Positions 17,869 to 28,866 are shown, counted from the stretch's first letter. The stretch is DNA of 64,000 nt from Aeromonas enteropelogenes (GCF_000819845.1 NZ_CDCG01000017.1:1-64000); one strand, 5' to 3'. A program made the numbers and translations. The notes: a model not told the origin generated them from the sequence alone.

Positions 17869-19146
17869 GTGGCAAAACAGATCCAAGCTATTCGCGGTAT
17901 GAATGATTGCCTGCCGGAGCAGAGCCCGGTATGGCAGAAAGTTGAACAGATCCTGCGCCAGGTCGTTGCCAGTTATGGTTACAGCGAAGTGCGCATGCCC
18001 ATCGTCGAGCAGACGCATTTGTTCAAGCGCGCCATCGGTGAAGTGACCGACGTGGTCGAAAAAGAGATGTACACCTTTGAAGATCGCAACGGCGACAGCC
18101 TGAGCCTGCGTCCGGAAGGGACCGCCAGCTGTGTGCGCGCCGGTATCGAACACGGCCTGCTCTACAACCAGGAACGCCGCATGTGGTACATGGGCCCCAT
18201 GTTCCGCCACGAGCGCCCCCAGAAGGGCCGTTACCGTCAGTTCCACCAGTTTGGTGTCGAGCTGTTTGGCATCAACGGGCCGGATATCGACGCCGAGCTC
18301 ATCATGTTGACTCACCGCCTGTGGCGTCTGTTCGGCATCCAGGATCACGTCACCCTGCAGCTCAATACCCTGGGCCAGAGCAGTGAGCGTGCGGCTTACC
18401 GTGATGCCCTGGTGGCCTACCTGGAGCAGTACAAGGATCAGCTGGACGAAGACAGCCAGCGTCGCATGTACAGCAACCCGCTGCGGGTGCTCGACTCCAA
18501 GGATGAAAAAGTCCAGGCCATCCTGGTCAATGCCCCGCGTCTGTTCGATCACCTGGGCGAGGAGAGCCTGGCTCACTTCGAGGGGCTCAAGCGCCTGCTC
18601 GAGTCTGCCGGTATCCAGTATGAAGTGAACGAGCGCCTGGTGCGTGGTCTCGATTACTACAACCTCACCGTATTCGAGTGGGTGACCAACAGTCTGGGTG
18701 CTCAGGGCACCGTCTGTGCCGGTGGCCGTTACGACGGTCTGGTAGAGCAGCTGGGCGGCCAGCCGACCCCGGCGGTGGGTTTCGCCATGGGCATGGAGCG
18801 TCTGGTGCTGATGCTCGAAACCCTCGAGCTCAACGCCGATATTCGCCCGGCAGTGGATGTCTATCTCTGCATGGTGGGCGAGGGGACCGAGCAGGCTGGC
18901 TTCCAGCTGGCCGAGCGTCTGCGCGATGCGCTGCCTTCCTTGCGCCTGATGAGCCACTGCGGTGGTGGCAACTTCAAGAAACAACTCAAGCGTGCCGACA
19001 AGAGCGGCGCGGCGATCGCCCTGATCCTCGGAGAGACCGAGGTGCAAAACGGGGAGATCACCATCAAATATCTGCGTGGTCAGGCCGAGCAACAGACCAT
19101 CACGGTCGATGCCGCCATTGCCCTGCTGGCAGCCAAAGGAGAGTAA
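17869..19146 (+). CDS. hisS: HisS, histidyl-tRNA synthetase
   Basis: 425 residues (E. coli 424), a class II aminoacyl-tRNA synthetase. The start is GTG at 17869, giving [15 protein letters not shown] as in homologues. Motif 2 ([19 protein letters not shown]), the histidine signature [15 protein letters not shown] and motif 3 ([13 protein letters not shown]) are visible, followed by the anticodon-binding domain. It is followed by yfgM after 3 bases, so hisS-yfgM-bamB form one unit. Confidence 0.98.
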   Translation: MAKQIQAIRGMNDCLPEQSPVWQKVEQILRQVVASYGYSEVRMPIVEQTHLFKRAIGEVTDVVEKEMYTFEDRNGDSLSLRPEGTASCVRAGIEHGLLYNQERRMWYMGPMFRHERPQKGRYRQFHQFGVELFGINGPDIDAELIMLTHRLWRLFGIQDHVTLQLNTLGQSSERAAYRDALVAYLEQYKDQLDEDSQRRMYSNPLRVLDSKDEKVQAILVNAPRLFDHLGEESLAHFEGLKRLLESAGIQYEVNERLVRGLDYYNLTVFEWVTNSLGAQGTVCAGGRYDGLVEQLGGQPTPAVGFAMGMERLVLMLETLELNADIRPAVDVYLCMVGEGTEQAGFQLAERLRDALPSLRLMSHCGGGNFKKQLKRADKSGAAIALILGETEVQNGEITIKYLRGQAEQQTITVDAAIALLAAKGE

Positions 19147-19149
19147 GCT

Positions 19150-19800
19150 GTGGAAGTCTATACCACCGAAGAACAACAGGTTGAGGTTATCAAGGAGTGG
19201 TGGAAAGAGAACGGAACCTCGGTGATCGCCGGGACCGTGATCGGTCTGGTTGGTCTGTTCGGCTGGCGCTATTACAACCAGCATCAGCAGGAGACCATGG
19301 AGGCTGCTTCCCGCTCTTACAACCAGGTGCTGGAGCAGCTGGCCAAGGGCGAAGCCGCCGACCTGGAGCAGGCGCAGCAGTTCGTCACCGCCAACAAGGG
19401 CGATGCCTACGGCGATATGGCTGCACTGCAACTGGCCTCAGCTGCTGTGAAGGCGGGCAAGCTGGACCTGGCTGCCGAGCAGCTTGCGCTGGTGGCCTCC
19501 TCCGGTGACGAGAGCATTCGTCCGTTTGCTTCCCTGCGTCTGGCCCGGGTGCTGAACGGTCAGGGCAAGGCCGACGAGGCGCTGGCCCAGCTTGGCAAGA
19601 TCAATAACGACGCCTTCAAGGCCCAGGTGGCGGAAGTGCGCGGCGATATCCTGCTGGGGCAGGGCAAGCTGGAAGAGGCGCGGGATGCCTATCAGGCGGC
19701 GGCGGATGCCGGCGGCCTGCAGGGCAGCCAGGAACTCAAATTGAAGATGGACGATCTGGCCTTGCCGGCCACGACCACAGGTGAGGCAGCGGATGCGTAA
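19150..19800 (+). CDS. yfgM: YfgM, periplasmic TPR chaperone linked to the Sec translocon
   Basis: 216 residues. A short cytoplasmic N-terminus (EEQQVEVIKEWWKENG) is followed by one membrane span at about 23-39 (VIAGTVIGLVGLFGWRY) and a periplasmic TPR-like domain. In E. coli YfgM (also called AncA) binds PpiD at SecYEG and helps hand over outer-membrane proteins. The start is GTG at 19150, three bases after the hisS stop. Its end overlaps the bamB start by eight bases, a coupling that fits a joint role in outer-membrane protein traffic. Confidence 0.93.
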   Translation: MEVYTTEEQQVEVIKEWWKENGTSVIAGTVIGLVGLFGWRYYNQHQQETMEAASRSYNQVLEQLAKGEAADLEQAQQFVTANKGDAYGDMAALQLASAAVKAGKLDLAAEQLALVASSGDESIRPFASLRLARVLNGQGKADEALAQLGKINNDAFKAQVAEVRGDILLGQGKLEEARDAYQAAADAGGLQGSQELKLKMDDLALPATTTGEAADA

Positions 19801-20977
19801 TCTATTCAAGATGATGGCGTTGGGGACGGCAGTCTCCTTCGCTCTGCAGGGGTGTTCCCTGTTCAGTTCGGAAGAGGATCTCACCCCGATGGCGCCCCTG
19901 CCGCAGGTGACCTCTTCCTTCACGGCGGATACCGTCTGGTCCTCCACCGTGGGTGACGGGATCGGCAACTTCTACTCCCAGCTCAAGCCGGTGGTGGAAG
20001 AGGAACGCATCTATGCCGCTGCCCGTGACGGTGACGTCACCGCCTTCGACCGCGCCAGTGGCAAGGAGCTGTGGAGCGTCGATCTGGCTGATCTGCCGAT
20101 CAATGCCGACAAGCGCAGCGCTCGTCTCTCCGGCGGTCTGGTTGCCCGTTATGGCAAACTGTTCCTCGGCTCCGAAAACGGGGTGGTCTACGCTCTGAAC
20201 GAGGAGAACGGCGAGGTGCTGTGGCAGACCTCGGTGCCCGGTGAAGTGGTGGCAAGCCCGGCGGTGGAAGATGGCCGTGTGGTGGTGCTGACCACCTCCG
20301 GTCGCCTGGTGGCGCTGGATACCGATGAAGGCAAGCTGCAGTGGTCGCTCTCCGAAGAGCAGCCGCCGCTGACCTTGCGCAGTACCGGTGCCCCCATCAT
20401 CACCAACGGTGCCGTCATTTACGGTCGTGCCGATGGCAAGGTGGGCATTGCGCTGCTGAGCAACGGCCAGCCGGTGCGCCAGTCCAAGGTGGCCGACCCG
20501 CGCGGCGCCACCGAGCTGGATCGCATGGTGGACGTGGATGCCAGCCCGCTCATCGCCGGTGACGAGCTTTATGCCATCGCCTACAACGGCCAGCTGATGG
20601 CCCGCAAGCTGATGAGCGGCGACGAAGTGTGGAAGCGCAAGTATTCCGGCTACCGCGATCTGGCGCTGACCGGCAATGCCATCGTGCTGACCGACAGCCG
20701 CAGCCATCTGTTTGCCATCGACCGTCGCAATGGTCTGGAGCTGTGGTCCAATACCCAGCTGGAGAATCGTACCGTTACCGCACCTGTCATCCTGGGTGAC
20801 TATGTGGTGGTGGGTGATGTGGAAGGATACCTGTACTGGCTGGATCGTACCGACGGTACCATCCAGGCGATGCAGCAGCTCGACAGCAGTGGTCTCTACT
20901 CCGCCCCCCTGGTGGATGGTGACACCCTGTATGTGCAGAGCCGTGACGGCAAGTTGTACGCCATCAAGCGTCCCTGA
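19793..20977 (+). CDS. bamB: BamB, outer-membrane beta-barrel assembly lipoprotein
   Basis: 394 residues (E. coli 392). The signal peptide ends in lipobox ALQGC (C21). The mature part is an eight-bladed beta-propeller of PQQ-like repeats, for example [40 protein letters not shown] and [16 protein letters not shown]. BamB binds BamA and helps fold outer-membrane proteins. I chose the ATG at 19793, overlapping the yfgM stop, because it gives [16 protein letters not shown], a normal lipoprotein signal. A hairpin follows before der. Confidence 0.96.
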   Translation: MRNLFKMMALGTAVSFALQGCSLFSSEEDLTPMAPLPQVTSSFTADTVWSSTVGDGIGNFYSQLKPVVEEERIYAAARDGDVTAFDRASGKELWSVDLADLPINADKRSARLSGGLVARYGKLFLGSENGVVYALNEENGEVLWQTSVPGEVVASPAVEDGRVVVLTTSGRLVALDTDEGKLQWSLSEEQPPLTLRSTGAPIITNGAVIYGRADGKVGIALLSNGQPVRQSKVADPRGATELDRMVDVDASPLIAGDELYAIAYNGQLMARKLMSGDEVWKRKYSGYRDLALTGNAIVLTDSRSHLFAIDRRNGLELWSNTQLENRTVTAPVILGDYVVVGDVEGYLYWLDRTDGTIQAMQQLDSSGLYSAPLVDGDTLYVQSRDGKLYAIKRP

Positions 20978-20999
20978 TCGTCCGAAAATGTGAATATCC

Positions 21000-21028
21000 G
21001 GCTCCTGGTCTTCGGACCCGGAGCCTTT
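21000..21028 (+). terminator. Hairpin between bamB and der, possible weak terminator
   Basis: GGCTCC-TG-GTC with a TTCG tetraloop and GAC-CC-GGAGCC (21000-21025), then TTT. The T-tract is short, so partial termination or RNA processing is equally possible. Confidence 0.5.
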
Positions 21029-21051
21029 GTCGTCTTGAGAATGAGGCTTTT

Positions 21052-22548
21052 ATGACTCCTGTAGTAGCCCTGGTGGGCCGCCCCAACGTGGGGAAATCCA
21101 CCCTGTTTAACCGCTTGACCCGTACTCGGGATGCCCTGGTTGCCGACTTCCCCGGTCTGACCCGGGACCGCAAATACGGTCAGGCGAAGTTGGGCGAGCT
21201 GGAATTTATCGTGGTCGATACCGGCGGTATCGATGGCACCGAAGAGGGGATCGAGCTGAAGATGGCCGAGCAGTCCCTGCTGGCCATCGATGAAGCGGAC
21301 GTGGTGCTGTTCATGGTGGATGCCCGCGCCGGTCTGACCGCCGCGGATCAGGCCATCGCCGAGCACCTGCGCAAGTCCCACAAGAAGGTGTTCCTGGTGG
21401 CCAACAAGACCGACGGCATCGACGGTGATTCCGCGGTGTCCGAGTTCTACGGTCTGGCCCTGGGCGAGGTGTACCAGATGGCGGCGGCCCATGGCCGTGG
21501 TGTATTGAGCCTGCTGGAGCTGGCTCTGGCGCCCCACCTGGAGGAGCTGGTCGGTGCGGTAGCCGGGGAAGAGGCGCAGGATGAAGAAGAGGAGGACTTC
21601 GACGAAGAAGCCCTGCTGCGCATGGTGGCCGCCGGTGACCTGGATACCAAGGAAGACACCAAGGAGACCCCGTTTGCCGACCTGCCCATCAAGTTTGCCA
21701 TCGTCGGTCGCCCCAACGTCGGCAAGTCGACCCTGACCAACCGCATGCTGGGTGAAGATCGGGTCATCGTCTATGACATGCCGGGCACCACCCGCGACTC
21801 CGTCTACATCCCGATGGAGCGCGACGATCAGAAGTACGTCATCATCGACACCGCCGGTGTGCGTCGTCGTGGCAAGGTGCACGAGACGGTGGAGAAGTTC
21901 TCCGTCATCAAGACTCTGAAGGCCATTGAAGATGCCAACGTCTGCCTGCTGGTGATCGACGCCCAGGAGACCATCACCGATCAGGATCTCAGCATCCTCG
22001 GTTTCGTGCTCAACACCGGCCGCTCCGTGGTACTGGTGGTGAACAAGTGGGACGGTCTGGATCAGAAGGTGAAAGAGGACGTCAAGAACGAGCTCGACCG
22101 TCGTCTGGGATTCATCGACTTCGCCCGCGTTCACTTCATCTCGGCCCTGCACGGCAGCGGTGTCGGCCACCTGTTCGAATCCATTCAGGAGGCGTACCAG
22201 TCGGCGACCCGCCGTACCAGCACCGCCATGCTGACCCGCATCATGCAGATGGCCCAGGAAGATCACCAGCCGCCCATGGTGAACGGTCGCCGGGTCAAGC
22301 TGAAGTACGCCCACGCCGGTGGTTACAACCCGCCGCGCATCGTGATCCACGGCAACCAGCTCAACGACTTGCCGGATTCGTACAAGCGCTACCTCATCAA
22401 CTACTTCCGCAAGTCCCTCAAGATCATGGGCACCCCGATCCGGGTCGAGTTCCAGGAATCGGTCAACCCGTTCGAGGGCAAGAAGAACACCCTGACCCTG
22501 AGTCAGGAGCGTCAGCGCAAACGCTTGTTGAAGATGAAGAAGAAATAA
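21052..22548 (+). CDS. der: Der (EngA), tandem-domain ribosome assembly GTPase
   Basis: 498 residues with two GTPase domains in series, each with a P-loop GRPNVGKST (residues about 8-16 and 218-226), switch DTGG or DTAG and NKxD motifs (NKTDGID and NKWDGLD). The linker between them is acidic ([11 protein letters not shown]). A KH-like domain follows, and the tail is basic ([12 protein letters not shown]). Der acts in 50S subunit maturation and is essential in E. coli. The gene order hisS-yfgM-bamB-der-yfgJ matches enterobacteria. Confidence 0.98.
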   Translation: MTPVVALVGRPNVGKSTLFNRLTRTRDALVADFPGLTRDRKYGQAKLGELEFIVVDTGGIDGTEEGIELKMAEQSLLAIDEADVVLFMVDARAGLTAADQAIAEHLRKSHKKVFLVANKTDGIDGDSAVSEFYGLALGEVYQMAAAHGRGVLSLLELALAPHLEELVGAVAGEEAQDEEEEDFDEEALLRMVAAGDLDTKEDTKETPFADLPIKFAIVGRPNVGKSTLTNRMLGEDRVIVYDMPGTTRDSVYIPMERDDQKYVIIDTAGVRRRGKVHETVEKFSVIKTLKAIEDANVCLLVIDAQETITDQDLSILGFVLNTGRSVVLVVNKWDGLDQKVKEDVKNELDRRLGFIDFARVHFISALHGSGVGHLFESIQEAYQSATRRTSTAMLTRIMQMAQEDHQPPMVNGRRVKLKYAHAGGYNPPRIVIHGNQLNDLPDSYKRYLINYFRKSLKIMGTPIRVEFQESVNPFEGKKNTLTLSQERQRKRLLKMKKK

Positions 22549-22554
22549 GCCATG

Positions 22555-22584
22555 GCGGCTGCCCTCACCGGCAGCCGCTTTGTT
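22555..22584 (+). terminator. Rho-independent terminator of der
   Basis: Nine-base stem GCGGCTGCC/GGCAGCCGC (22555-22563, 22570-22578) followed by TTTGTT, starting seven bases after the der stop. Confidence 0.7.
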
Positions 22585-22613
22585 ATGCTCTCCCGGATCC
22601 GCAAGGGAAGGGG

Positions 22614-22643
22614 AACCAGCCATGGGCCACCCCATGGCTGGTT
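22614..22643. repeat. Perfect 13-bp inverted repeat upstream of yfgJ
   Basis: Arms at 22614-22626 (AACCAGCCATGGG) and 22631-22643 with a four-base loop CCAC. It ends 20 bases before the yfgJ start. There is no T-tract on either side, so it is not a standard terminator. Confidence 0.85.
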
Positions 22644-22663
22644 CACTTTACGAGGAGTCGAAA

Positions 22664-22891
22664 ATGGAAGCCCTGCTTTGTCCATCCTGCCAGGCCGAAC
22701 TGGATACCCGCAGCAAGGAACAGACCTGCGGCCAGTGTCATGCCAACGTGCGCATCACGGCGCTATGCCCCGCCTGCCAGCAGGAGCTGGAGCGGCTGAA
22801 GGCGTGCGGCGCGGTGGATTACTTCTGCAACCACTGCAACAGTCTGGTCTCGAAACGCTCGGTGCAGTTCCAGGCGACCCTGTTGCCATGA
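22664..22891 (+). CDS. yfgJ: YfgJ-like zinc-ribbon protein
   Basis: 75 residues with eight cysteines in four CxxC pairs: LCPSC (near residue 5), CGQC, CPAC and CNHC, plus the run LKACGAVDYFCNHCNSLVSK, which is nearly the same as E. coli YfgJ. It probably holds two zinc ions as a double zinc ribbon; the biochemical role is not known to me. The ATG at 22664 was chosen because GAGGAG lies just before it and the product then starts MEALLCPSC like the family. It follows der as in E. coli. Confidence 0.85.
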   Translation: MEALLCPSCQAELDTRSKEQTCGQCHANVRITALCPACQQELERLKACGAVDYFCNHCNSLVSKRSVQFQATLLP

Positions 22892-22915
22892 TGGTTGGTC
22901 AGCGAAAGAAGCGAT

Positions 22916-22941
22916 AAAAAAACCCGGCAAATGCCGGGTTT
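22916..22941 (-). terminator. Strong terminator shared by yfgJ and the small ORF
   Basis: AAACCCGGCA/TGCCGGGTTT stem (22920-22941). On the minus strand it is followed by seven T, on the plus strand only by TTTAT, so it is better suited to the minus-strand small ORF whose stop codon lies in its arm. Confidence 0.85.
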
Positions 22942-23086
22942 ATGCTGTGTGCTCAGCGATGAGCAGGGTAAATGAGCGGTTTCTGCGCCATATCTTGCGC
23001 TTCATGTCATTAAGCTTGAGTTTGCGTCTGGGGCTCCAGCAGCTCTTTGCTTTTCTGACCAGACTGATTTTTCTACGTTTTTGCAT
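22940..23086 (-). CDS. Candidate small basic protein, 48 residues, function unknown
   Basis: An open frame of 48 codons starting ATG at 23086 with a near-perfect ribosome binding site (GGGAGGAG, six bases upstream) and ending directly in a strong minus-strand terminator. The protein starts MQKRRKISLVRKAKSC; 17 of 48 residues are Lys or Arg and only two are acidic, with two tryptophans and a hydrophobic tail FTLLIA. The composition suggests binding to RNA, ribosomes or membrane surfaces, but I do not recognise a family. It lies alone in the 370-base gap between yfgJ and mltF. The start, ribosome site and terminator are seen; that it is translated is inference. Confidence 0.6.
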   Translation of the reverse strand: MQKRRKISLVRKAKSCWSPRRKLKLNDMKRKIWRRNRSFTLLIAEHTA

Positions 23087-23244
23087 CTTGGTCTCCTCCC
23101 AATTGGGTGGCCATCCCGGCCTTGGGTCATTGGCGGAGCCCATCGGAAATTGCTGTTAGTGCATATCTCAACGCTATGAAAAACAATGCGATTTCAGATA
23201 GGCTCCGATGTGATCAGATGGTAGCAGAGAAATTTGGCCGAAAA

Positions 23245-23282
23245 CAGCCGGATCAGCAGGTTAACTCTGGGTGATCCGGCTG
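23245..23282 (-). terminator. Terminator overlapping the 3' end of mltF
   Basis: Eleven-base stem CAGCCGGATCA/TGATCCGGCTG (23245-23255, 23272-23282) whose loop contains the mltF stop codon; the minus strand continues GTTTTCGG. The last codons of mltF form one arm. Confidence 0.7.
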
Positions 23283-24751
23283 ACTACCTCGGCGATGATG
23301 GTCGGCCGCTCTACCGGCTCTGACGGGCTGTCGTCATCCCGATCGAGACTTTCCCGCTGCTGATCCTTCTGCTGTTCGTTGTCGAGCCACAGCAGGCTCT
23401 GGTAATACTGGCGCACGTTGTTGACGTAGTTGCGCGCCTCGCCGCCACGGGCATAGCCATAGCGCACTTTGCGATGCCAGCGCGCCTGCTGCAGCAGCGG
23501 CAACACCTCTTTCACGTCGCCCCAGGCATCCGGGTTCTTGCCGAGTTCCTTGGTCAGACGACGGGCATCCATCATGTGGCCGTAGCCGATGTTGTAGGCA
23601 GTGAGGGCAAACCACACCTTCTCATCCTCGGGCACAGAGTCGGGCACCTTCTCCATCATGTGTTGCAGATAGAGGGCGCCCCCCTTGATGCTCTCCTCCG
23701 GATGGGTCCGGTCGTTGACCCCCATCGCCTTGGCGGTGGGTTCGGTCAGCATCATCATGCCGCGCACCCCGGTATAGGAGCGGGCCTGGGGATCCCAGTG
23801 GGACTCCTGGTAGCTGATGGCAGCCAACAGACGCCAGTCGATGTTCTTGGCATAGGCCTGGAACAGAGGCTGGTATTTCGGCAACAGGCTCTTGGCGCGC
23901 TTCAGGAAGGTGCGGGTATCGACGAAGTCGAAGTTCTGCACGTGGCCGAAGTATTTCTCGTCCAGTTTGGCGATGGCGCCATCCATGAAGCGCTGGCCGA
24001 AGAAGTCGATGACGCTGGCATAGAGGCTGTCATCGGGCAGCTTGGTCATGGCCCAGGCCACGGTTTGCTGCTGGGCCAGGGTCAGGCCATCCGTGAGTTC
24101 GGGGTAGTAGCGCTGGGTGCGAGCCAGCACGGTATCCTGCACTATCGTGTAGTCGATCTCTTCTTTTACGACCTGTTTGAGCAGATCTTCCACGTCGGCA
24201 TCGGTGCGGGTGCTCCAGTTGAGGTTGGGATAGTCCTTGCTGAGCTCTTTGAGCAGATCTTCGCCGCTGGAGCCTGCGGCCACCACCAGTTTGCCCTTGA
24301 TGTCGTTCAGGGAAGCAGGCTTGGGCTTGCCGTTGCGATAAACCAGCTTGGGGGAGACCTGATAAAAGCCGGGACCAAAGCGCAGCAGTGCGCGCCGCTC
24401 CGGGGTGACCATGATGGCGGCGGCGGCGAGATCCAGCTTGTCTTTTTGCAGCAGGGCTACCAGCTCGTCGGCGGTGTTGACCGGCACTATGGTGAGCTTG
24501 ACCCCCAGCCAGTCGGCATAGTTTTTGGCCAGTTCGTAATCGAAGCCCTGGGCGATGTCGTCCCGCTGGTAATAGGAGGTGGGGCCGTAGAGGGTGCCAA
24601 CCCGGATCTCGCCCCGTTGGCGGATCTGCTCCAGCTGGCTGGAGGGGGTATAGAAGTCACAGCCACCCAGGGCCAGCGTCAACATCAACCCGATAAACAG
24701 TCGAAAAATGCAGCGCAAGTAGGTGAGTACCTTTGTTGAAAAAATCGGCAT
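23261..24751 (-). CDS. mltF: MltF, membrane-bound lytic murein transglycosylase F
   Basis: 496 residues. The N-terminus has a hydrophobic signal ending in lipobox ALGGC (C31), so it is an outer-membrane lipoprotein. Residues about 40-270 form a solute-binding (SBP_bac_3) regulatory domain ([15 protein letters not shown]), and about 280-450 form the SLT lytic transglycosylase domain with catalytic Glu in SYQESHWD, followed by [19 protein letters not shown] and [15 protein letters not shown]. It cuts peptidoglycan to give 1,6-anhydro ends. It diverges from purL, the same arrangement as E. coli mltF/purL. No clear ribosome site precedes the ATG at 24751. Confidence 0.95.
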   Translation of the reverse strand: MPIFSTKVLTYLRCIFRLFIGLMLTLALGGCDFYTPSSQLEQIRQRGEIRVGTLYGPTSYYQRDDIAQGFDYELAKNYADWLGVKLTIVPVNTADELVALLQKDKLDLAAAAIMVTPERRALLRFGPGFYQVSPKLVYRNGKPKPASLNDIKGKLVVAAGSSGEDLLKELSKDYPNLNWSTRTDADVEDLLKQVVKEEIDYTIVQDTVLARTQRYYPELTDGLTLAQQQTVAWAMTKLPDDSLYASVIDFFGQRFMDGAIAKLDEKYFGHVQNFDFVDTRTFLKRAKSLLPKYQPLFQAYAKNIDWRLLAAISYQESHWDPQARSYTGVRGMMMLTEPTAKAMGVNDRTHPEESIKGGALYLQHMMEKVPDSVPEDEKVWFALTAYNIGYGHMMDARRLTKELGKNPDAWGDVKEVLPLLQQARWHRKVRYGYARGGEARNYVNNVRQYYQSLLWLDNEQQKDQQRESLDRDDDSPSEPVERPTIIAEVVSRITQS

Positions 24752-24812
24752 TTGTCAAAAAAGAGGCACCTTTATACCAGAGAGTGTGCGTCGAGTCACA
24801 CTGCATCAAATT

Positions 24813-24851
24813 AGAAAAACGTTTGTCCGCTGTGAGCCAGATCCCTATAAT
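24813..24851 (+). promoter_or_regulatory. purL promoter with PurR-like box
   Basis: TATAAT at 24846-24851 and TTGTCC at 24823-24828 with a 17-base spacer. The 16-base sequence at 24813-24828 contains AAAACGTTTG, the core of the PurR operator (ACGCAAACGTTTGCGT), and overlaps the -35, so hypoxanthine/guanine-PurR would block transcription. The outer positions match less well. Confidence 0.65.
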
Positions 24852-24900
24852 ACGCGCGTCTCAATTCCCCCCCACTTTAAAACTTGGTGAGAAAGGTCAT

Positions 24901-27900
24901 ATGGATATCTTGCGTGGTGCCCCTGCACTGTCTGAGTTTCGAGTCCAAAAACTGCTGCAACGCTTCGCGCAGATAGCGGCAGAGAGTGAACCGGAGAGAG
25001 GAGTAGAGATAGAAGGGATCTATGCCGAATATGTACACTTTGCCGAGCTGACCAGCCCGCTGTCGCCCCCCGAGCGAGCGACCTTGGGCCAGCTGCTGCG
25101 CTACGGCCCGACCATCCCCGAACACACCCCCAGCGGTCAGCTGTTTCTCGTTACCCCCCGCCCCGGCACTATCTCCCCCTGGTCTTCCAAAGCAACCGAC
25201 ATCGCCCGCAACTGCGGCCTGACCCAGGTCAAGCGGCTCGAGCGCGGCATCGCCTATTACGTGCAGGCCAAGGGTGAACTGAGCGCCGCCCAGCGTGCCG
25301 ACGTGGCGGCCGTGCTGCACGATCGCATGATGGAAGTGGTGTTTGGCGAGATGGAGCAGGCTGCAGCCCTGTTTGCCCATCACGAGCCGCGCCCCTTTAC
25401 CCAGGTAGATGTGCTGGCCGGTGGCCGCGCCGCCCTGGTGGAGGCCAATGTGGCCCTGGGTCTGGCCCTGGCCGATGACGAAATCGACTATCTGGTGGAG
25501 AACTTCACCAGGCTTGGCCGCAACCCCAACGACATCGAGCTCTACATGTTTGCCCAGGCAAACTCGGAGCACTGCCGCCACAAGATCTTCAACGCCGACT
25601 GGACCATAGACGGTGAGCAGCAGCCCAAGTCGCTGTTCAAGATGATCAAGAACACCTTCGAGCAGACGCCGGATCATGTCCTGTCTGCCTATAAAGACAA
25701 CGCCGCCGTGATGGAAGGGAGCCAGGCCGGCCGCTTCTTCCCAAGCCCCGCCAACGGTGAGTACCAGTACCACCAGGAGCAGGTCGACATCCTGATGAAG
25801 GTGGAGACCCACAACCACCCGACCGCCATCTCTCCGTTCCCGGGCGCTGCCACCGGTTCTGGCGGCGAAATTCGCGACGAGGGCGCCACCGGCCGCGGCG
25901 CCAAGCCCAAGGCGGGTCTGGTCGGCTTCTCCGTCTCCAACCTGCGCATCCCCGGCTTCGAGCAGCCTTGGGAGCAGGATTTCGGCAAACCGAGCCGCAT
26001 CGTCAGCGCCTTTGACATCATGCAGGAAGGGCCGCTTGGCGGGGCAGCGTTTAACAACGAGTTCGGCCGTCCGGCCATTCTCGGTTACTTCCGTACCTTT
26101 GAAGAGGAGGTGCCGAGCCACAACGGCGTCGAGGTGCGTGGCTACCACAAGCCCATCATGCTGGCGGGCGGCATCGGCAACATCCGCACCGAGCACGTCC
26201 AGAAAGGGGAGATCCCGGTAGGGGCCGCCCTCATCGTGCTGGGTGGCCCGGCCATGAACATCGGTCTGGGCGGCGGCGCCGCATCAAGCATGGCCTCCGG
26301 CCAGTCCGCCGAGGATCTCGACTTTGCCTCGGTGCAGCGCGACAACCCCGAGATGGAGCGCCGCTGCCAGGAGGTGATCGACCGCTGCTGGCAGCTGGGG
26401 GACGACAACCCCATCGTCTTTATTCACGACGTGGGCGCCGGTGGCCTCTCCAACGCCATGCCGGAGCTGGTGAGCGACGGCGATCGCGGCGGCCGTTTCG
26501 ATTTGCGTGCCATCCCGAATGACGAGCCGGGCATGAGCCCGCTCGAGATCTGGTGCAACGAATCCCAGGAGCGTTACGTACTGGCCGTCGCCCAGGACAA
26601 ACTGCCGCTGTTCAAGGCGCTGTGCGAGCGTGAGCGTGCACCCTATGCCGTCATCGGTACCGCCACCGAAGAGAAGCACCTGACCCTGTCCGATCAGCAT
26701 TTTGACAACCACCCCATCGATCTGCCGCTGGATGTGCTGCTCGGCAAGACCCCCAAGATGCACCGCGAGGTGCAGAGTCTGCCCGCGCAGGGCAAGCCGC
26801 TGCAGCTGGATGGCACCACTCTGAGCGAGGCCGCCGAGCGGGTATTGCGTTTGCCGACCGTGGCGGAAAAATCCTTCCTCATCACCATCGGCGATCGCAC
26901 CGTGACGGGTCTGGTCAACCGCGACCAGATGGTCGGCCCCTGGCAGATCCCGGTGGCCGATTGCGCCGTCACCGCCGCTACCTATGACAGCTACCACGGC
27001 GAAGCCATGTCCATGGGCGAGCGTACCCCGGTGGCGCTGCTGTCTCATGCTGCGTCGGCCCGTATGGCGGTGGCCGAGGCGCTCACCAACCTGGCGCCGG
27101 CCCACATCGGATCGCTGAAGCGGGTCAAGCTCTCCGCCAACTGGATGGCCGCAGCCGGTCACCCGGGGGAAGATGCCGGCCTCTACGAGGCGGTCAAGGC
27201 GGTGGGCGAGGAGCTCTGCCCGGCCCTTGGCATCACCATCCCGGTGGGCAAGGACTCCATGTCCATGAAGACCCGCTGGCAGCAGGATGGCAAGGAGCGA
27301 TGCGTCACCTCGCCGCTCTCCCTGCTCATTTCCGCCTTTGCCCGGGTCGAGGACGTGCGCAACACCGTCACACCGCAACTGCGCACCGATCTCGGTGAAA
27401 CCGACCTTATCCTCATCGACCTTGGCAACGGCAAGCAGCGCCTCGGCGCCTCCGCCCTGGCCCAGGTCTATCGCCAGCTGGGTGACAAGGCTCCGGATCT
27501 GGACAACCCGGTTCAGCTCAAGGGCTTCTTCAACGCCATCCAGGCGCTGGTGGCCGATCGCAAACTCGTCGCCTACCACGACCGCTCCGATGGTGGCCTG
27601 TTCGTCACCCTGGTGGAGATGGCCTTCGCCGGTCACTGCGGCCTCGACCTGCAACTGGATCGCGTCGGCGGCGACCTGCTGCCTGCCCTGTTCAACGAGG
27701 AGCTGGGTGCCGTCATCCAGGTGCGCCGCGAGGATAAAGAGGCGGTGATGACCCTGTTGGCCGGTCACGGTCTGGCGGCCTGCTCCCATGTGCTGGGCAC
27801 GGTGCGCGAGGGGGATCTCATCACCCTGCAGCGGGCGGGTCAGGAGGTCTACCGCGCCAGCCGCACTGCCCTTCGCACCATCTGGGGCGAGACCAGCTGG

Positions 27901-28818
27901 CAGATGCAGCGTCTGCGCGACAACCCGGAGTGCGCGGATCAGGAGCATGCCGCCCGTCAGGACGCCACCGATCCGGGCCTGCAGGCCAAGCTCTGCTACA
28001 ACCCGTCCGAAGATGTGGCGGCGCCCTATATCGCCAAGGGGGCCTCGCCACGTCTGGCGGTGCTGCGCGAGCAGGGGGTCAACTCCCACGTGGAGATGGC
28101 GGCGGCGTTTGACCGCGCCGGCTTCACCGCCGTCGACGTGCATATGAGCGATATCCTCTCCGGTCGTATCAAGCTGGATGCGTTCCAGACCCTGGTGGCC
28201 TGTGGCGGCTTCTCCTACGGCGACGTGCTGGGGGCGGGTGAAGGCTGGGCCAAGTCCATCCTGTTCAACGATGGCGCCCGCGAGCAGTTCCAGCGCTTCT
28301 TCGAGCGCGGCGATACACTGTCGCTCGGTGTCTGCAACGGTTGCCAGATGATGTCCAACCTGCGCGAGCTCATCCCGGGGGCCGATCTGTGGCCGCGCTT
28401 CGTGCGCAACCGCTCCGAGCGCTTCGAAGCCCGCTTCAGCCTGGTGGAAGTACAGGACTCCCCGTCCGCCTTCTTCGCCGGCATGGCAGGCTCCATGATG
28501 CCGATCGCCGTCTCCCACGGGGAGGGGCGAGTGGAGGTGCGTGATGCCGCTCACCTGGCGTCGTTGCAAGCCAGCGGCCTGGTGGGGCTGCGTTTTGTGG
28601 ATAACCGCGGTCAGGTGACCGAGCAGTACCCGGCCAACCCGAACGGCTCGCCGGACGGCATCACCGCCGTGACCGCCACGGATGGTCGCGCCACCATCAT
28701 GATGCCGCACCCGGAGCGGGTGTTCCGCACCGTCGCCAACTCCTGGCACCCGGACAACTGGGGCGAGGATGGCGCCTGGATGCGGATGTTCCGCAATGCC
28801 CGGGTTCGTCTGGGTTAA
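24901..28818 (+). CDS. purL: PurL, phosphoribosylformylglycinamidine synthase (large type)
   Basis: 1305 residues (E. coli 1295), the fused form with synthetase and glutaminase domains. It converts FGAR, ATP and glutamine to FGAM in purine synthesis. The synthetase part shows [36 protein letters not shown] and the repeat half with [11 protein letters not shown]. The C-terminal glutaminase domain has the nucleophile in [10 protein letters not shown] and His-Glu in MPHPERVFR, with SHGEGR also visible. I chose the ATG at 24901, preceded by GGTGAGAAAGG and giving [14 protein letters not shown]. It is transcribed alone under the promoter at 24823 and ends at a strong terminator. Confidence 0.98.
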   Translation: MDILRGAPALSEFRVQKLLQRFAQIAAESEPERGVEIEGIYAEYVHFAELTSPLSPPERATLGQLLRYGPTIPEHTPSGQLFLVTPRPGTISPWSSKATDIARNCGLTQVKRLERGIAYYVQAKGELSAAQRADVAAVLHDRMMEVVFGEMEQAAALFAHHEPRPFTQVDVLAGGRAALVEANVALGLALADDEIDYLVENFTRLGRNPNDIELYMFAQANSEHCRHKIFNADWTIDGEQQPKSLFKMIKNTFEQTPDHVLSAYKDNAAVMEGSQAGRFFPSPANGEYQYHQEQVDILMKVETHNHPTAISPFPGAATGSGGEIRDEGATGRGAKPKAGLVGFSVSNLRIPGFEQPWEQDFGKPSRIVSAFDIMQEGPLGGAAFNNEFGRPAILGYFRTFEEEVPSHNGVEVRGYHKPIMLAGGIGNIRTEHVQKGEIPVGAALIVLGGPAMNIGLGGGAASSMASGQSAEDLDFASVQRDNPEMERRCQEVIDRCWQLGDDNPIVFIHDVGAGGLSNAMPELVSDGDRGGRFDLRAIPNDEPGMSPLEIWCNESQERYVLAVAQDKLPLFKALCERERAPYAVIGTATEEKHLTLSDQHFDNHPIDLPLDVLLGKTPKMHREVQSLPAQGKPLQLDGTTLSEAAERVLRLPTVAEKSFLITIGDRTVTGLVNRDQMVGPWQIPVADCAVTAATYDSYHGEAMSMGERTPVALLSHAASARMAVAEALTNLAPAHIGSLKRVKLSANWMAAAGHPGEDAGLYEAVKAVGEELCPALGITIPVGKDSMSMKTRWQQDGKERCVTSPLSLLISAFARVEDVRNTVTPQLRTDLGETDLILIDLGNGKQRLGASALAQVYRQLGDKAPDLDNPVQLKGFFNAIQALVADRKLVAYHDRSDGGLFVTLVEMAFAGHCGLDLQLDRVGGDLLPALFNEELGAVIQVRREDKEAVMTLLAGHGLAACSHVLGTVREGDLITLQRAGQEVYRASRTALRTIWGETSWQMQRLRDNPECADQEHAARQDATDPGLQAKLCYNPSEDVAAPYIAKGASPRLAVLREQGVNSHVEMAAAFDRAGFTAVDVHMSDILSGRIKLDAFQTLVACGGFSYGDVLGAGEGWAKSILFNDGAREQFQRFFERGDTLSLGVCNGCQMMSNLRELIPGADLWPRFVRNRSERFEARFSLVEVQDSPSAFFAGMAGSMMPIAVSHGEGRVEVRDAAHLASLQASGLVGLRFVDNRGQVTEQYPANPNGSPDGITAVTATDGRATIMMPHPERVFRTVANSWHPDNWGEDGAWMRMFRNARVRLG

Positions 28819-28836
28819 TCTCGACACTGCCCATCA

Positions 28837-28865
28837 AAAGGCCGCTCAATGAGCGGCCTTTTTTT
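28837..28865 (+). terminator. Rho-independent terminator of purL
   Basis: GGCCGCTC/GAGCGGCC stem (28840-28847, 28851-28858) followed by seven T. Confidence 0.92.
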
Positions 28866-28866
28866 A

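Noticed and set aside
16609..19431. Very long open frame (940 codons) on the minus strand opposite ispG and hisS
   Set aside because: It is antisense to two strongly conserved genes; its Asp/His/Gly-rich text is the usual reverse reading of high-GC coding DNA, with no domain or ribosome site.
26284..28827. 847-codon minus-strand frame opposite purL (and similar ones opposite der, fimV, lldP)
   Set aside because: Same GC-driven shadow effect; purL is a complete enzyme with all motifs.
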